A stretch of 64,000 nucleotides of DNA from Pararge aegeria (GCF_905163445.1 NC_053193.1:2356001-2420000); one strand, 5' to 3'; numbered from the stretch's first letter, positions 23,641-36,527 are shown. Program-made: numbers and translations. The notes: generated from the letters alone by a model not told the origin.

Positions 23641-24121
23641 CTTGTATACTGAAATCGAATATGCGACGTATTTATAAACCCCTTTACTAAGTCCTCCGTT
23701 ATGTAAAAAAAACTGTTTTCATCCAGTTCGATACAGTCTTGTCCAGTTTTCCCCGAGGCCGTTTGTATCTAGAGTGCAATCGAAACTGATTGACATACTT
23801 CTTTAATAACTGCACTTGCTATTCCACGTTTGTTTAGTGCATAACGGTTGTAGGTATATCCGTTTTATTTAATACAAAAGGTTTCGTTTCAGAAGCCCCC
23901 CCTCTCTACATGAGATTAATGTAGAGCTTAAAGTCCGCCACGCTACACCAATACGAGTTGGCGGGCTTAAACGATAACGGAGAATTTCTTCCTCCAACAT
24001 GGCAATTGAATCCAGGACGTCGTTATCTGTTGTTGAACGTGTGAAAATTAAAAAAATCTTGTTTACGAAGTTATCAATAAAATTTACAGTTTCCCATAAA
24101 CCCATATTATATTCAAAAAAT

Positions 24122-24222
24122 TTTAAAAATTCAAATTTAAAATTCATTTATTTCAAGTAGGCCTACTTTATAAGCACTTTTGAAACGCCAAGTGTGTCTG
24201 TGTGTAGTGACTCTACCACCTT
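24122..24222 (-). mobile_element. Tail-only LINE copy, strongly truncated
   Basis: ATTCAAATTTAAAATTCATT tail repeats followed by the AGTAGGCCTACTTTATAAGC block and GTGACTCTACCACC, then the match ends. Confidence 0.7.
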
Positions 24223-25719
24223 AAAATCCTATAGCCATACCTATATCAAATACCTATATAAATTGTTAGTGCGGATTACAAAGATTAGCTTATCTCTGTT
24301 ACCTAATACGTAATTTATACTTTACAGGACTTCCTACAATTCTTCTTTTATCTATTTAATTACTTAGGTAGGTATAATACCTAACTATTTCGGGCGTTTA
24401 TGATACAAAATAATTTGATGTTAAAACATAGTTGGCTAAAATACAGAGGCGTTCTGGACGCATCTGGGGTGGCGTGAAATTTCACGACCAATCAAAATAT
24501 AAGATGGATTGAGCAAGTCTCCTGATGGGTCGCAAGAAAAAAGGTTAGCTGTTAGTTTACACGATCACTTAAAGAGTGCATGGTTTATTGAAATCAAAAA
24601 AACGTTTGAGAGAGTCCATATGAATTTAATTTTTTAAATTTCGAATCTCTAGTTTTTTCTCCTTTTGTGTAATGAAAATATTTTGAGACTTTTTCATTAG
24701 CTTATATGTTTAAGTAGCGGTATCTATAGCTACTTTAAATTTCAAGTCGATAGTCATAGTCGATTTAAAACTGACCTCTATTTATGGTTGCAATGGCCTC
24801 TGAGCTTATAAATAAACGTGGTATGCAGTGTTTTTCCACGCTGTGACATATGAAAAGTGCGGTCAGTTTTAGTGTGACAAAACAAAGAATACCTATTCCG
24901 GAGTTATCTATGTCACGCATGGGTACCCAGCTTCTGGTCTATGGGTAAGTGGGATTTTTTGGCTCAGATCGTCCGCGGCAGTTTTTGACGTGACAACGTC
25001 TTATAAATTGGTTTGCCGGGTGACACTTCAAGAAACTGCGTTACGCTCCGCTCACGTTATGCGCTTTCAATGAGAGCGAGTGAGAGGCACGCGCCCGCCT
25101 AAGAGCGAGAGAGACAGATATAAAAAGTGAAAGGCACGCGTCCCTTTGTAGTAAACGCTGTTTCATTGTACGCAAATGTATTGCAAGTTATTGTATGTAT
25201 ATTTGTATATAAATACGTATGTATGTGTAAAGGTAAAAATAAAATTTTGTTAATATGAAATTCAGTGCGAGATTCTTTGTATAAATTAATGTTTTAAATA
25301 TAATTCTTTGTATAAATAAATGTTTTAAATTGTTACTATTATTTCATCCTTCTTCCTACTATACGAATGAATATTCACATTAAAATTATTTTACCACTCA
25401 AAGTCGTTGTCACGTAAAACTTTCGCCCGTATACCGACTTTACAGGCAACCAATTTTTTTATTGGGCGCTATAGAATTGATGATGGTCCATCTGTTTCTT
25501 CATTCATCTTGGCCGCCATACATTTTTAAGGGAGTACCTAAATTTCCAGGGGAGGCAGCTGCCCTCTCTGCCCCTCTGGGTACGACCTTGCCTATGTGAC
25601 GTATGTCATTATATCCTTTACTTTTTACAATATTGTAAACGGCACTTAAATCAGTTCACATACCCGTCTTAAGGTTCCTACTAAATGTAGTAGAGAGAAA
25701 GAATAAACAAACAATTTTA
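24223..25719. other. Intergenic, no gene seen
   Basis: Includes a small palindrome (CGTGAAATTTCACG near 24474) and a GC-richer patch at 25020-25150 with GAGAGCGAGTGAGAGGCACG; neither is identified. Confidence 0.4.
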
Positions 25720-25975
25720 GACAGCCGGTTGGCGCAGTGGGCAGCGACCCTGCTTTCTGCGTTCAAGGCAGTGGGTTCGATTCCCACAACTGGAAAAAAA
25801 TGTTTGTGTGATGAACATGAATGCTTTCAGTGTCTGGGTGTTTATCATAAGTATAAGTATTTATGTGCATATATTCATAAAAATATTCATCAGCTATCTT
25901 GGAACCCATAACACAAGCTACGCTTACTTTGGGGCTTGATGTCGAAGTGTGTATTGTCGTAGTTTATTTATTAAA
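25720..25975 (+). mobile_element. SINE-A, full-length copy
   Basis: Variant head GACAGCCGGTTGGCGCAGTG with intact A and B boxes, full body and TTTATTTATTA tail. Confidence 0.84.
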
Positions 25976-26302
25976 CATTTAAGGAGATAGAAAGAGGTAA
26001 GGTTAAACCTGGCTTTTAGGGTGTACGTTTTTCACTTTACATTATTTTTCTATTATTTCGTCCGCTTTGCATAAAACTTCAATATATACATAAAACTGAA
26101 TGCATACTGCACTGATCGCATAATTTTAATGCCAGCATCATGAAAGGAAACAATTCAATTCATTGTCCATTGTTACCGTTCTATATAACATGCGGGGAAT
26201 AAGCTGTTTCGGTTTATTAGGTGTCGTATTGCAGTGTCCAATGTACGTCAGTTATTTTTAAAAAACCATATCCATAAAACAAAATGTTAATTAATAATAA
26301 TA

Positions 26303-26438
26303 ATAAATAAATATACTAGGACAATACACACATCTCCATCTAGCCCCAAAGTAAGCGTAGCTGGTGTTATGGGTACTAAGATAATTGATGGAAATTTTTA
26401 TGAATAATATACATAAATACTTAAAATATACATATTAT
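26303..26438 (-). mobile_element. SINE-A, 3' half
   Basis: Reverse-oriented tail and body; it ends around ATACATATTA before the tRNA head. Confidence 0.75.
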
Positions 26439-27732
26439 ACAATTGTGGCTTTCAGTCGTAAAATGCCAAAAAGATATGGCTTTTTGAGTTAATGACATCT
26501 TGTAGCCACAATCGCAAGTGGATAGCACTAAACCTGTTAGTCCAACTCGGCGAAAGACAGTATCGTTCGCTGGTACGTCTTCAGTTGTAGGTTCATATCC
26601 ATGTAGCTGTCCAACAATAATTATAACGTCTCAAACGAGTCCTAAAGCATAGAGAGAGAGAAAGAGTAGGGTTTAAGCCTGTAGTCCACCACGCTGGCCA
26701 GAACATTAAAGAGAACTCTCAGTCATGCAGGTTTCCTCATGATGTTTTCGTTCCCCGTCGGATATTTTAAATGCTTAAAACGCTTAAGAAGCGTAGGTGT
26801 TAAGCCTCATATGCCTGTTATTAGACCAGCAACCACGCCCTTCAGACCGGACAGCATTGCAACATTGCTCCTTAGCGGCAGATACAAACATGGCGATAAT
26901 ACTTCCCGGACAAGCTCTGTCACAAAATGCTCAACGGATCCCAATCAATCGATCAATCAATCAATAGTCTAATAGTCCACTGCTGGGCTAAAGGCCTTTA
27001 CCCATAAATACCAAGCGGGGCAGACGGGATCGTAATCATTAGTTGGTAATCAGGTTAGTAACTTAGAAGAAGAGCCGGCAAGAAAGTCATCTGCTCTTTT
27101 CCTGATTTCTAATTCATCAATAATTTGTAGTAATTACGATTTAGTAAATGTGTTTTAATCACCATCATCAACACAACCAATTGACGTCCACCTCTGGACA
27201 TAGGTCTTTTACTCGCCTGATGTCGTCTATCCACCTCATTGGTCGACCTACGCTGCGTCTGACGGCGCGGGGTCGCCATTTTCGGTATAAAATGCTCAGC
27301 AGTGAAAGCTCTTTGATTGAGTTAATCATGCTGTGTTATGGAAGTGAGTAGAAGTAAAAGACATGTTGTACCAACCCCACATAGCTTGAGGATAAGGGCA
27401 AAAGACTATTAAAGTTTAAGCCTCAAAACAGATCTGAAGCTTTAAAACATTACGCGTACAAGTACCTACAAACGTTAGTGAAGGAAACCTAGCGTTACGT
27501 AAATTCTGGAAAGAAGCCAACGCAATGTTACGAGTAGTTTACGAAAACCAACCACCACAAAAATACTCCATCGAAGGCTAGGCCCGTTTATATGCAGTCT
27601 GTGATGTGATGACGAATAGCTAATTTGTTTTTCATATGGTCGTTCCAAATTTTAAAGAACCGGAAGTTTCAAATGCTTATCATCTGGTGTATAAGAATCT
27701 CGTAAACTTTTTTATGGATCAAGTAAGCAGAG
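26439..27732. other. Intergenic with LINE relics, no host gene seen
   Basis: GACGTCCACCTCTGGACATA (27182) and, on the minus strand, a frame reading GRPMRWIDDIRR are remnants of a LINE end. Other frames are short. Confidence 0.45.
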
Positions 27733-27890
27733 GTCTGCCTTGACTGCAATCTCAGTAGAAGTATGGCAGTTATATTACCCTACCTTTATAGGTTTCTACG
27801 CGACAACGCTAAATCAGTTAGCGGCACCTCTTTGTCTGTAGTGTAGTAACTAGCCACGACCGAAGCCGTCCACCAGACCAGACCAGAAAA
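27733..27890 (-). mobile_element. SINE-F, partial copy
   Basis: CTTGACTGCAATCTCAGTAG, CGCTAAATCAGTTAGCGGCA and GTAACTAGCCACGACC are recognisable; the tRNA head is lost. Confidence 0.62.
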
Positions 27891-28075
27891 AAAACGTATG
27901 GCTGCATTAATGAAACGGCAAGGTAATTCAAATTGTGTTTGGCGTTAATAGGATCGTTACCTAAGTCGGTGAAAGTAAAGTGCGTTTGGTAGGACTCTTC
28001 TCTCTAGAAAATCTTTGATGTCGTGCCAAGGTTTTAATAAATATACAAGATTCAGCTTCCAGGAATCTATATGTG

Positions 28076-28187
28076 AATGAATGAATATACTTTTATTGAA
28101 CACAACACAAAAAGAAAAATACAAAAGAATACAACGGGTACAATTGGCGGCCTTATCGCTACATAGCGATCTCTTCCAGGCAACCAA
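28076..28187 (-). mobile_element. D-type LINE 3' tail fragment
   Basis: AATGAATGAATATACTTTTA tail side, then GGCGGCCTTATCGCTACATA and CGATCTCTTCCAGGCAACC. Confidence 0.62.
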
Positions 28188-28254
28188 AAGCCTATTAAGA
28201 AAAAAGTATTATTAAAAGTATTTTAGTTTAGCAAGCTAGATATCAAAGGTTATC

Positions 28255-28450
28255 AACTTTTAACTTTTTTAAGTGATTTGCGTTTTTTAAGCCATTAATT
28301 ATCAAGGAAAAAATTGTAATAAACCTGCGTACCTGAGAGTTCTAGGTATACAATGTTCTCAAAGGCGTGTGAAGTCTACTAGTAAGTGGACCACGGCCTA
28401 AAACTATTCTTATTTCGAAAGGGGACCCGTACCACACTGTCAAAGAAAAG
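28255..28450 (+). mobile_element. SINE-C, partial copy
   Basis: CTTTTTTAAGTGATTTGCGT, ACCTGCGTACCTGAGAGTTC, ATGTTCTCAAAGGCGTGTGA and the following GACCACGGCC block; the head and GAT tail are missing. Confidence 0.62.
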
Positions 28451-29276
28451 TCTTTTTTTTGACAGCCTCAGCATGTATAGGCCGAGTAGAGATGGATTTG
28501 CTGTGCTGCGTGCAATCGAGGGATGGGCCCCACTTTAAAATAGCTTAAAGAGCCCGAGCTTAAGAATTGTAGGCAAATTGGAGCTTTAATACAATGTTAA
28601 TAAGATTCATTTTAAACCGAAATTCATGTATTTTGACGACTCCTCGATTGTGAGCGAACAATTCTTGCAGTAACGCTCCAGTCTTAATCTGATATATTTA
28701 ATAGTGGTTGTGTCTACACTCTACATATTACGAAAGCTGTATCGATACACAATCGTTTCGATAACATTTTTGTCTGGGTTGCCTAGTACGCACATGCATT
28801 TTGACTACCTAACGACGTTACGATCACTTAGAAAAGTCAAACTGTTGAAATCAGTACTAATATTATTGTCGCTAAACTAAAAATCCGATACCAACCGTTA
28901 ATAGCCTATAAGAGTCTACTGCTAGAGTCTTGAACTCTCCCTCAGGGTTTGCCCTTAATCACCACGATGGACAGACGGGCTGGTGATTGCAGTGGATGGT
29001 AGTAGCGGCACAGAGGTCACTGCTGCCCCCTCTCCATAATATTCCCTTCGTCGCTTCACCCCGGGAAGAGGCGGGTTGGTGACAACGGTATCTTGAAGTG
29101 ATGTCACCACACCACACAACCACTCGCCATTTTTGTTAAGGAGTCAGTGAGACTATCTCATGAAAAGTCACCGGACTTTATAATATCGATATGGCTAATA
29201 CTTGTTTACATAACTACAAGGCTCAAAACGGTATGTTTGCTTTACAGAGTCGCTATTCATTATTTATTAATTATTT
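28451..29276. other. Intergenic, no gene seen
   Basis: Unique sequence; GCCCTTAATCACCACGATGG region near 28950 looks like an old repeat but I cannot place it. Confidence 0.4.
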
Positions 29277-29428
29277 TAATTAGAACGGCCTGAAGCCAAT
29301 TACGCTAATTGAAAAAAGGTAATAAATTAAAAAATAGCAACACAACAAATATTAATTAGAACGGCCTAAAGCCAATTACACTTATTAAAAAAAGGTAATA
29401 AATTAAAAAATAGCAACACAACAAAACG
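29277..29428. repeat. 76-bp tandem duplication
   Basis: Two adjacent copies containing TTAGAACGGCCTGAAGCCAA (second copy has TAAAGCC) and AGGTAATAAATTAAAAAATA; offset 76 bp, few differences. Confidence 0.8.
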
Positions 29429-29544
29429 GAAAAAAAGCTTCGCAATTAACCAATATTAAAAAGAAAAACAAAAACAAACTAACAGAATTATTGATCTACA
29501 TTTACACCGATTTCTTCCAAAACTCCAGACACTTGCTCATGTGG

Positions 29545-29905
29545 ATTCAAGTGGGAGGTCCCGGGTTCGATCCTAGTAGGCGAAATTTGGGAATTTATAA
29601 TTTCTGAATCTTTTCTGGTCCGGTCTGGCTTCGACCGTGGTTAGTAACCATCCTACCGACACAGGCGTGTCGCTAAGCGAGCATTTCGTTATGATGTCGC
29701 GTAGAAACCGAGTAGGGGTATGGTTTAAGTATAACTGACTTACTCTCTAACAAGTTAGCCCCCTACCATCTTAGACTGCATCATCGCTTACCATCAGGTG
29801 AGATTGCAGTAAAGGGCTAAATTATAGTGGAATAAAAAAAAAACATTTTTTTTTTATCCCACTATAAGTTAGCCCTTTACTGCAATCTCACCTGATGGTA
29901 AGCGA
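29545..29905 (+). mobile_element. SINE-F copy plus an inverted 3' fragment, tail to tail
   Basis: A plus-oriented copy (B box GGGTTCGATCCTA at about 29563) ends in GGCTAAATTATAGTGGAATA plus poly(A) near 29843. It meets an inverted copy of the same 3' end (29845-29905), making a long foldback. Confidence 0.72.
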
Positions 29906-30129
29906 CATTCTAATTATTCCCTTTCCCCGTCGAGAAAATGTCTCCTACCCATGGTAGCCGTGATAGACGGTCTACAGATCATTTCTACTTTGACCACGTG
30001 ATACATCCAGTTACTCAGGCTTAGCTACCACGCGTTGTATACATAGTTGGAACTTTCCAAGCGACCAGACCTTACGCACATTGAAACAACGTTGTGCCAT
30101 AGTGGTTGATTCACATTTCACATTCATAT

Positions 30130-30370
30130 AGTGAAGCGACACGCGTTCGTCCAGACGTGTGGACTGTGCTGTGCACTGTGCGCTCTATACAGTTATAGCC
30201 ATACGGCTGACGTCATCGCGAGTATCCGCTTAAATACCAGCGTGAATCAATTAAAGTGTTCCCTTTTCGAATTCGGAGCGCGTTCTATTTTCGTATTATC
30301 TGTTGCTAGACGGTATAATTGTGCATTCTTCATACAAAAAAGGTTTTAATACTCCTTTTGGAGTATTGCG
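30130..30370 (+). promoter_or_regulatory. Candidate distal promoter / first exon with a CRE palindrome
   Basis: Unique, less AT-rich sequence containing TGACGTCA at 30208-30215 and a good donor (TATTGCG then GTAAGA at 30371). It could be an alternative leader exon of the transporter 6.5 kb downstream. No direct evidence. Confidence 0.2.
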
Positions 30371-31898
30371 GTAAGAATTTCCTTGTTATTATAATATCCA
30401 GTGATTTATTTATATTAAACGACCCTAGATATAGAAATTAACTGGGTTAATTTGTATCCAGTAGTAACTTTGAGGTCTTTATCCATTCGACACATTACCT
30501 ACTCATTTGTTTACAAAATATAAACATATGATATGTTTAGGTAGAGTTAGGTTAACTTCGAAATTGAACACTTAACAGCAAAGGTTTTGCAACATCAAGC
30601 TTTATTTAACTAGAAATAAGGTATATTTTGCTCTGACGTTTATGTTTATATACTCACAATCGACGCTCTCTGAAAATATAAAGCACGAGTTTAAACTCCA
30701 AAACATCACATTTATGAATAATTGTATGGTTATAAATATATATTGTATCTATGTGGGTGCGAGCGTACCTATACCAAGATGCAATCTTTTACAGCGTCGC
30801 CTTTATTATAGCTGAAATGAGCTGTGGTTTTCAGTATATAGTGTAGATCCCACAGTGTACCAAACTTATCAGTCAGTCAAAGTTAGAAGGTAGGTACGTA
30901 GACGTAGATCTGTAGACCAATAAAAAAAGTTATTTTGTTAATATTTCTAAGGTTTTATTACGAAGGCTTAGCAATAAAATGGCGGCCTAGAGATCTGCTA
31001 AACTGCATCTTTGTTTGCCTCAATGGTCAAGCATAAAAAACCATTAAAGTTTTTATTGCACCTTTGCTTTATTGTTAAGTGTAGGAAGTTAAGATTCTAC
31101 TTACCTAAAATATTGATTTTAGGAAAACCTACACTATTTTCAGTTTTTCCTTTCTTTTGACTTTAATACTACTTAATATACCTAGTAGTAATAGTGTAAT
31201 AGTTAAAGTATATAGTGCCTACAGCAAGTCATTTGGCGTTCGAAGGCTAGCGTTTATATTAGTTTGTCCTTCCTTTCGTTACCTCTTTGTCTTTCTGTAA
31301 GTAGGTATTTTATTCATAATATTAAGAAATAGCTAGTAAATAAGGGTAATAACTACTCAAAGAAAAACTCGTAACGTAAGATACTTACCTACTCATATTT
31401 AGTTTTTATGGAATTTAACGGACGGACAGCATTCAAAGCAATGTGCGACAACTTTTCATAGCGTATTTCGTACTTTTCTAACGCATAGCTTTGTCCTTAT
31501 CGTTTAGCTCAGAGACACTGGGGAAGTACATTTGAGGTAGGGTTGCCAGCATTATTTTTTTAAAGTAATAAAATAGAACATATTTTTATTGAAGACTAGG
31601 TAGATAAAGTTATACGACTACCTAAATAAGATGTCTTTTATAAAAAATCAATGGAAACAGTATTATTCGCGCTCATTGTTGCCATATATTGTTATGTTAA
31701 TATGAGTTTACTTGTGTCTGCCATAAAAACTATTTTTTGTAATTAAAGCCACAAGTTAATTTATTTAAAATTTATGCAGAGGTATATATTAGTTTTTTGT
31801 TTTAATTTACAATAGTATTGTTGTATGTAATTATTCGTACGTATGTTTTTAAAAGTGTACCCCACCTTAACGTTTTCTTTTTAGTTTTTCTACTCCTA
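30371..31898. other. Intergenic, low repeat content, no gene seen
   Basis: One of the longer stretches without a recognisable repeat. Several ATs-rich tracts and no long open frame; could contain regulatory sequence of the transporter gene. Confidence 0.4.
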
Positions 31899-32030
31899 AG
31901 GTTGCCTGGCAGAGATCGCTATTTAGCGATAAGGCCACTTTTTATATCCTACTGCATGCTTGAAGTATCTGACCTTTTTTTTGTTTTTCGGGACTTCATG
32001 TGGTGTAGGTACCAATAAAGAGTTAAAATT
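31899..32030 (+). mobile_element. D-type LINE 3' tail fragment
   Basis: GGTTGCCTGGCAGAGATCGC, TATTTAGCGATAAGGCC and a CAATAAAGAGTTAAA end; opposite orientation to most copies. Confidence 0.62.
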
Positions 32031-32623
32031 AATAAATAAGTTATTTCATTACGTAACGTCAGGTACCTACATCAAGAGTGTAGATATAGTTGGATAACCA
32101 TCTCTACAATAAAACAAGATTACAAAACTTTATTATAGAGTACGGTTGGCAACCCTAACCAATAGGCGCCATGTTTGAACCTGCCTGCATAGTTGAAAAC
32201 TATAGGTATTTAGTTACATATAGCAATACTTTACCGCGTCTAGTGAACACAGACCAAATATTAACAAGAATCCGGTTTTGCAAGCGATAAGCTGTGGGCA
32301 CTCCGTCTGGAATGTTGACGCCATTTTTAAGTGCCATCCCTTTCGCAATGCATACGTTGGAAAGGGATAGCTTGATTGTTTGAACGACAACTTTGCTTTC
32401 CCTTTAATTTTTTAATCCCTCTAATTGGGTCCTACTTTCAGTACCACAGTTACACATAACATATTCTTACCTATATCGGTGCGTATGTACAAAGGTAGGT
32501 ACATAATATGTACTACATAATATTAATACTATGTTTGCGGTATGTTTGTTTTTTACCTACCTATATTAGGTACACTGCACCCAATCTGGACGAAAGTACT
32601 GCTGCAGGTAAGGGTTTACATAG

Positions 32624-32766
32624 CAGTGGCGTGCACTTCATACATCCGTAAAAGCACTGCTTACCCTAATTATTTGATATAACTCTTACAGTAGAAGGAT
32701 TTTCCCATGTTATGCCATCTTCCTGCTTTATGCCTACCCTGGTCATAAATAGTATGCACGCCACTG
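32624..32766. mobile_element. Short inverted-repeat element (143 bp)
   Basis: Perfect 12-bp terminal inverted repeats CAGTGGCGTGCA (32624-32635) and TGCACGCCACTG (32755-32766). Non-coding. I see no clear target site duplication. Confidence 0.5.
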
Positions 32767-32951
32767 GTACCTAAGTTGAAAGAATAATAATGAATTCAAC
32801 ATTCAACTAAAACACAGACGAGCGACTATAATAATACTTATTGTGTATACTGTATACCTATTACTGTGTTTGACTTATAAAAATACTAAGTATAAAATAA
32901 CACAATTGCAGCTACTGCAAATCTTACCCAATACAATCCAATTGCCTACAT

Positions 32952-33387
32952 TATGGAGGGTAGAGGTAAGGAGAGTCTTCTGTGTATATGAAAAAGTGTC
33001 GTCAAAATGTATTAAATTAGGATGGCGCCACATTTGCATCAGGGTAACTCTTAAAAGAAGCGCCAAATATAAATATTGTTAGAGTAGGCTTGAAAAATAA
33101 ACAAGGAAGTATGGAGATACAAGGAAGTAAGGTTATATTTACCACAATATTTTGTACAACGTAAGTTGTTGAAATTCTCAATAATTAACTACTTTAGTCG
33201 ATAATGACATTAATTTTTTTAACTCGGCATACTTCAATTCATCTACGATTGCTACATTCATACCATACCCTGTGCATCCACCAGCGCCATTGTGGATGAT
33301 TTTTGAACTGTTATTTAGCGCAACAACTGGACACTTTTTCAACTTTTCTCCCATATAAGATGACTCTCCTTACCTCTACCCTCCATA
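32952..33387. mobile_element. MITE with 26-bp perfect inverted repeats and 8-bp target duplication
   Basis: Ends are TATGGAGGGTAGAGGTAAGG plus AGAGTC, perfect inverted copies at 32952-32977 and 33362-33387. It is flanked by the direct repeat GCCTACAT at 32944-32951 and 33388-33395. An 8-bp duplication fits hAT, P or Merlin-type transposons. No transposase. Confidence 0.78.
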
Positions 33388-33687
33388 GCCTACATGAATA
33401 TTTCTGTTCTAACCTAACATTACATATTAGTGCACTCTAAACTTTTTTGGAGCACTTTATATATCGCTTAGAATTTTATAGTCGCGCACATGGTATAAAA
33501 TTCGCCCACTCAGTATTCAGTTGCCCGCTTAGTTTCTTTATCGCAATCATAACAACAACAACTTGGTTAAGTATAACAGTAGATACCTTATTAGTGGTAG
33601 CCATATAACTATTTATTCGCTCTAACACAGAATTAAGAACATACATCTCACTTCACACCGTCAATTGCTAAATGGAACGAATATAAT

Positions 33688-33810
33688 TGAATAGAATACT
33701 TTATTGGAACACAACACAATCGGTAAAAAACAAAGAAAACCGTAGTAGTACTTAGTGCTAGCGTGCAAAGGTGGCCTTATCACTAAAAGTGATCTTTTAA
33801 AGGCAAACTG
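33688..33810 (-). mobile_element. D-type LINE 3' tail fragment
   Basis: TACTTTATTGGAACACAACA, GTGGCCTTATCACTAAAAGT and GATCTTTTAAAGGCAAAC; a diverged copy. Confidence 0.58.
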
Positions 33811-34167
33811 AGCGTGCGAAGCCGATAAAAAGGTGAAAAAGGATGGTGACCGAAGCGACCGCCTGTTTTAATAAGCACTACTAAAGTGGAGTGGTTTTTG
33901 ATGCTTTAATATTAGTCGTGTTCATGGTTTCTGTATATTCTTAATTCTGTGGTAGGTATATAACTGGGTTCATAATGTTGACTTTATTTACGGAAATTGA
34001 TATCCTTAACTTTTAATATGTTGCTATCTACGAGAGATATTTTTGCGTATGTTCTCAGGGCTATCAAGTAGGTGTGAATAGATCATTGATTTAATAACTC
34101 ATGCTATAGGTTGGTAGGCAATGAAATGCACTAAGTACTTAGGTACGTGGTAATTTTCCATTAAACT

Positions 34168-34438
34168 TTAATAAATAAATAAATAAATAAATATACTACG
34201 ACAATACACATATCGCCACCTAGCCCCAAAGTAAGCGTAGCTTGTGTTATGGGTACTAAGATGACTGATGAATATTTTTATGAATAATATACATAAATAC
34301 TTTAAAATATATATATAAACACCCAGACACTGAAAAACATTCATGCTCATCACACAAACATTTTCCAGTTGTGGGAATCGAACCCACGGCCTTGGACTCA
34401 GAAAGCAGGGTCGCTGCAAACTGCGCCAATCGGCCGTC
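34168..34438 (-). mobile_element. SINE-A, full-length copy
   Basis: Reverse-oriented, with five AAAT units as tail and intact A and B boxes; one of the best-preserved copies in the window. Confidence 0.86.
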
Positions 34439-34677
34439 GAATATAATAGATTCTTGCTTTGTATGATGTAACCATGCAAGCATGTCACCATACGGGCATA
34501 CGCGACTGAGTCTGTTATTTTCGGTTAGTACCTATCATGACAAAATTTCGGCTCTTTCGCTTCGTGATTATGATAAACTACCTACACAGTAGTTGCATAC
34601 AATTTTTTTTTTTTATTTCCAGAAATAGATATAACAGGAATAATTTCTAATTAATTTATTTATTATGTACAATAGTG

Positions 34678-34950
34678 AAGCGGTGATAGCGCAGTGGGTA
34701 GGGGGCCGTGTTCGAATCCCAGCACGCACCTAACTTTTCTAAGTTATGTGCGTTTTAAATAATAAAATATCACTTGCTTCAACGGTGAAGGAAAACATCG
34801 TGAGGAAACCTGCATGCCTGAGAGTTCTGCATAATTTTCTCAAAGGTGTGTGGAGTCCACCAATTCGCACTGGGCCAGCGTGGTGGACTATGGCCTTACC
34901 CCTTTCCCGTTGTGGGAGGAGACCCGTGCATATGATGATGATGATTATGA
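34678..34950 (+). mobile_element. SINE-C, full-length copy
   Basis: AGCGGTGATAGCGCAGTGGG head, CGTGTTCGAATCCC (B-box like), full body and ATGATGATGATTATGATG end. Best copy of the family here. Confidence 0.78.
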
Positions 34951-35817
34951 TGATAATAGTTATTACAGCAATAATAAGCTAAAAAGCCTCAAAAAAATAA
35001 ATATTAAAACCGACAAAAAACTAATAATGATGACACAATGAATTCGCGCATAAAGCGATCCCAAAGTTGAGTGTCCTTGACTTTAGGTTCATTAATCTTA
35101 GCGTATGAATTGAGACATCCATCCTTTTCTCTCCTTAACAAATGCAGCAATCGGCGAAACAAATTAAATGCAGTTGTCCCTTTCCCGTTATCGTATTTGT
35201 TACATTTGCCATGAATGGCATTAAAATATGTTTTGATTATTGTGTTGTTTATATTATGTTTATGTCTTCATTGGTTTTATCAAAAAATCAACTTGTGGTG
35301 CCAACTGTATTCTATTTCATTAATCCAGTACGGTTCGACATAGTATAATGCAAACAAATACCTACTGCCCTAAGGAAATTAAAACATTGGTTTTAACACA
35401 AACCGGTGGAATCTGGTTTAGATTAGTTAGCAATAGGTACCTTGATTTTTCCTTTATATAAACGGATATTCTTTATTAAATTAAACTAGGTAATGCCAGA
35501 TGACGACCACGACGCGTCAAGACTGTAACGACTAAGAAGAATAGAAATGCGTTATTAGTATAATACAGCTGTATCATTCGAACGGAAAAAATATAGAAGC
35601 ATAATTAGGTACTGCTCAAATCTATCCCAACGAAAACATAGCTATTCATGAAGCATAACATAGGTGCACTCTGAACTGACTGTATTGTTAACTAGCATGT
35701 TGGTATTGTACAAACATTCTCGAAAATAAAGGATTATTATTAGCCTCGGCTGGCTTATGAAGTGTGCCCCGCATGCGTTTAGTTAGCGAGTCACAATGCT
35801 GACAGATTTACTGCCGG
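34951..35817. other. Upstream region of the transporter gene, no gene seen
   Basis: Mostly unique; a 68-codon frame (35142-35348) has no recognisable features. Confidence 0.4.
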
Positions 35818-35998
35818 CCAATCACGGCTTGTCCCGTGCTGCACGATATAAAGTAGAACCAATCATGTGTTTTGCGATTCAATTCATGGCGCGGACGCAT
35901 ATAGATTGATTGGTACCTACCCATTTCGAATGTCGAAAAGGCGACTTCGGTTTCTTTGGTTCGCTGGCTCCATCTAAATGAACGTTAACAATGAAAAA
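35818..35998 (+). promoter_or_regulatory. Probable promoter and 5' noncoding exon of the monocarboxylate transporter gene
   Basis: CCAAT motifs are seen at 35818 and 35859, an inverted one (ATTGG) at 35909 and a TATAAAG at 35847. A consensus donor (GAAAAA then GTGAGT) starts at 35999, and the next acceptor on this strand is TTGCAG ending at 36527, ahead of the coding exon. The region is largely free of the repeat families seen elsewhere. I infer a leader exon ending at 35998; the transcription start is not resolved and there is no direct evidence of transcription. Confidence 0.4.
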
Positions 35999-36527
35999 GT
36001 GAGTCTTTTAGTTAGGGATTACTCAATCTACCTAATTAATTCATAAAAATGTAGGAAAACTAAAAAACATCGAGATATTTTAACATTAAAATATTTCATT
36101 GTTTTTCGTCTGTTAAAGGCGCGTGCACATTATAAAATCAAATAATAAAATTATAATTATAGATAAATTTTCCCATTTTCAACACTCAATCATTTTTGTT
36201 ACACAATAAATGTTGAGTGTTGAGTTTATTTTGTTAGTGATTATTTTATACCAATTTTTTATTGATCTATATGTATGAATAAAACTTATTCCTTCCGATA
36301 AAATATTTGATTACGTGCACTAAACTGGATTACAATCAGTATGATTTATATTTACTTGAAGCGTTTATATGTTTATCTTTATCTGAAAGACCTACTAAAT
36401 TATTTACAATGTTTACATAATGGTAGACATTACGATAATCTCGAATTTGACCTCCAAATTAAACTATAACAATTTAATACGTTTTTTTAAATCGTAATCA
36501 GCTAATATGATTTTTTTTTTGTTGCAG

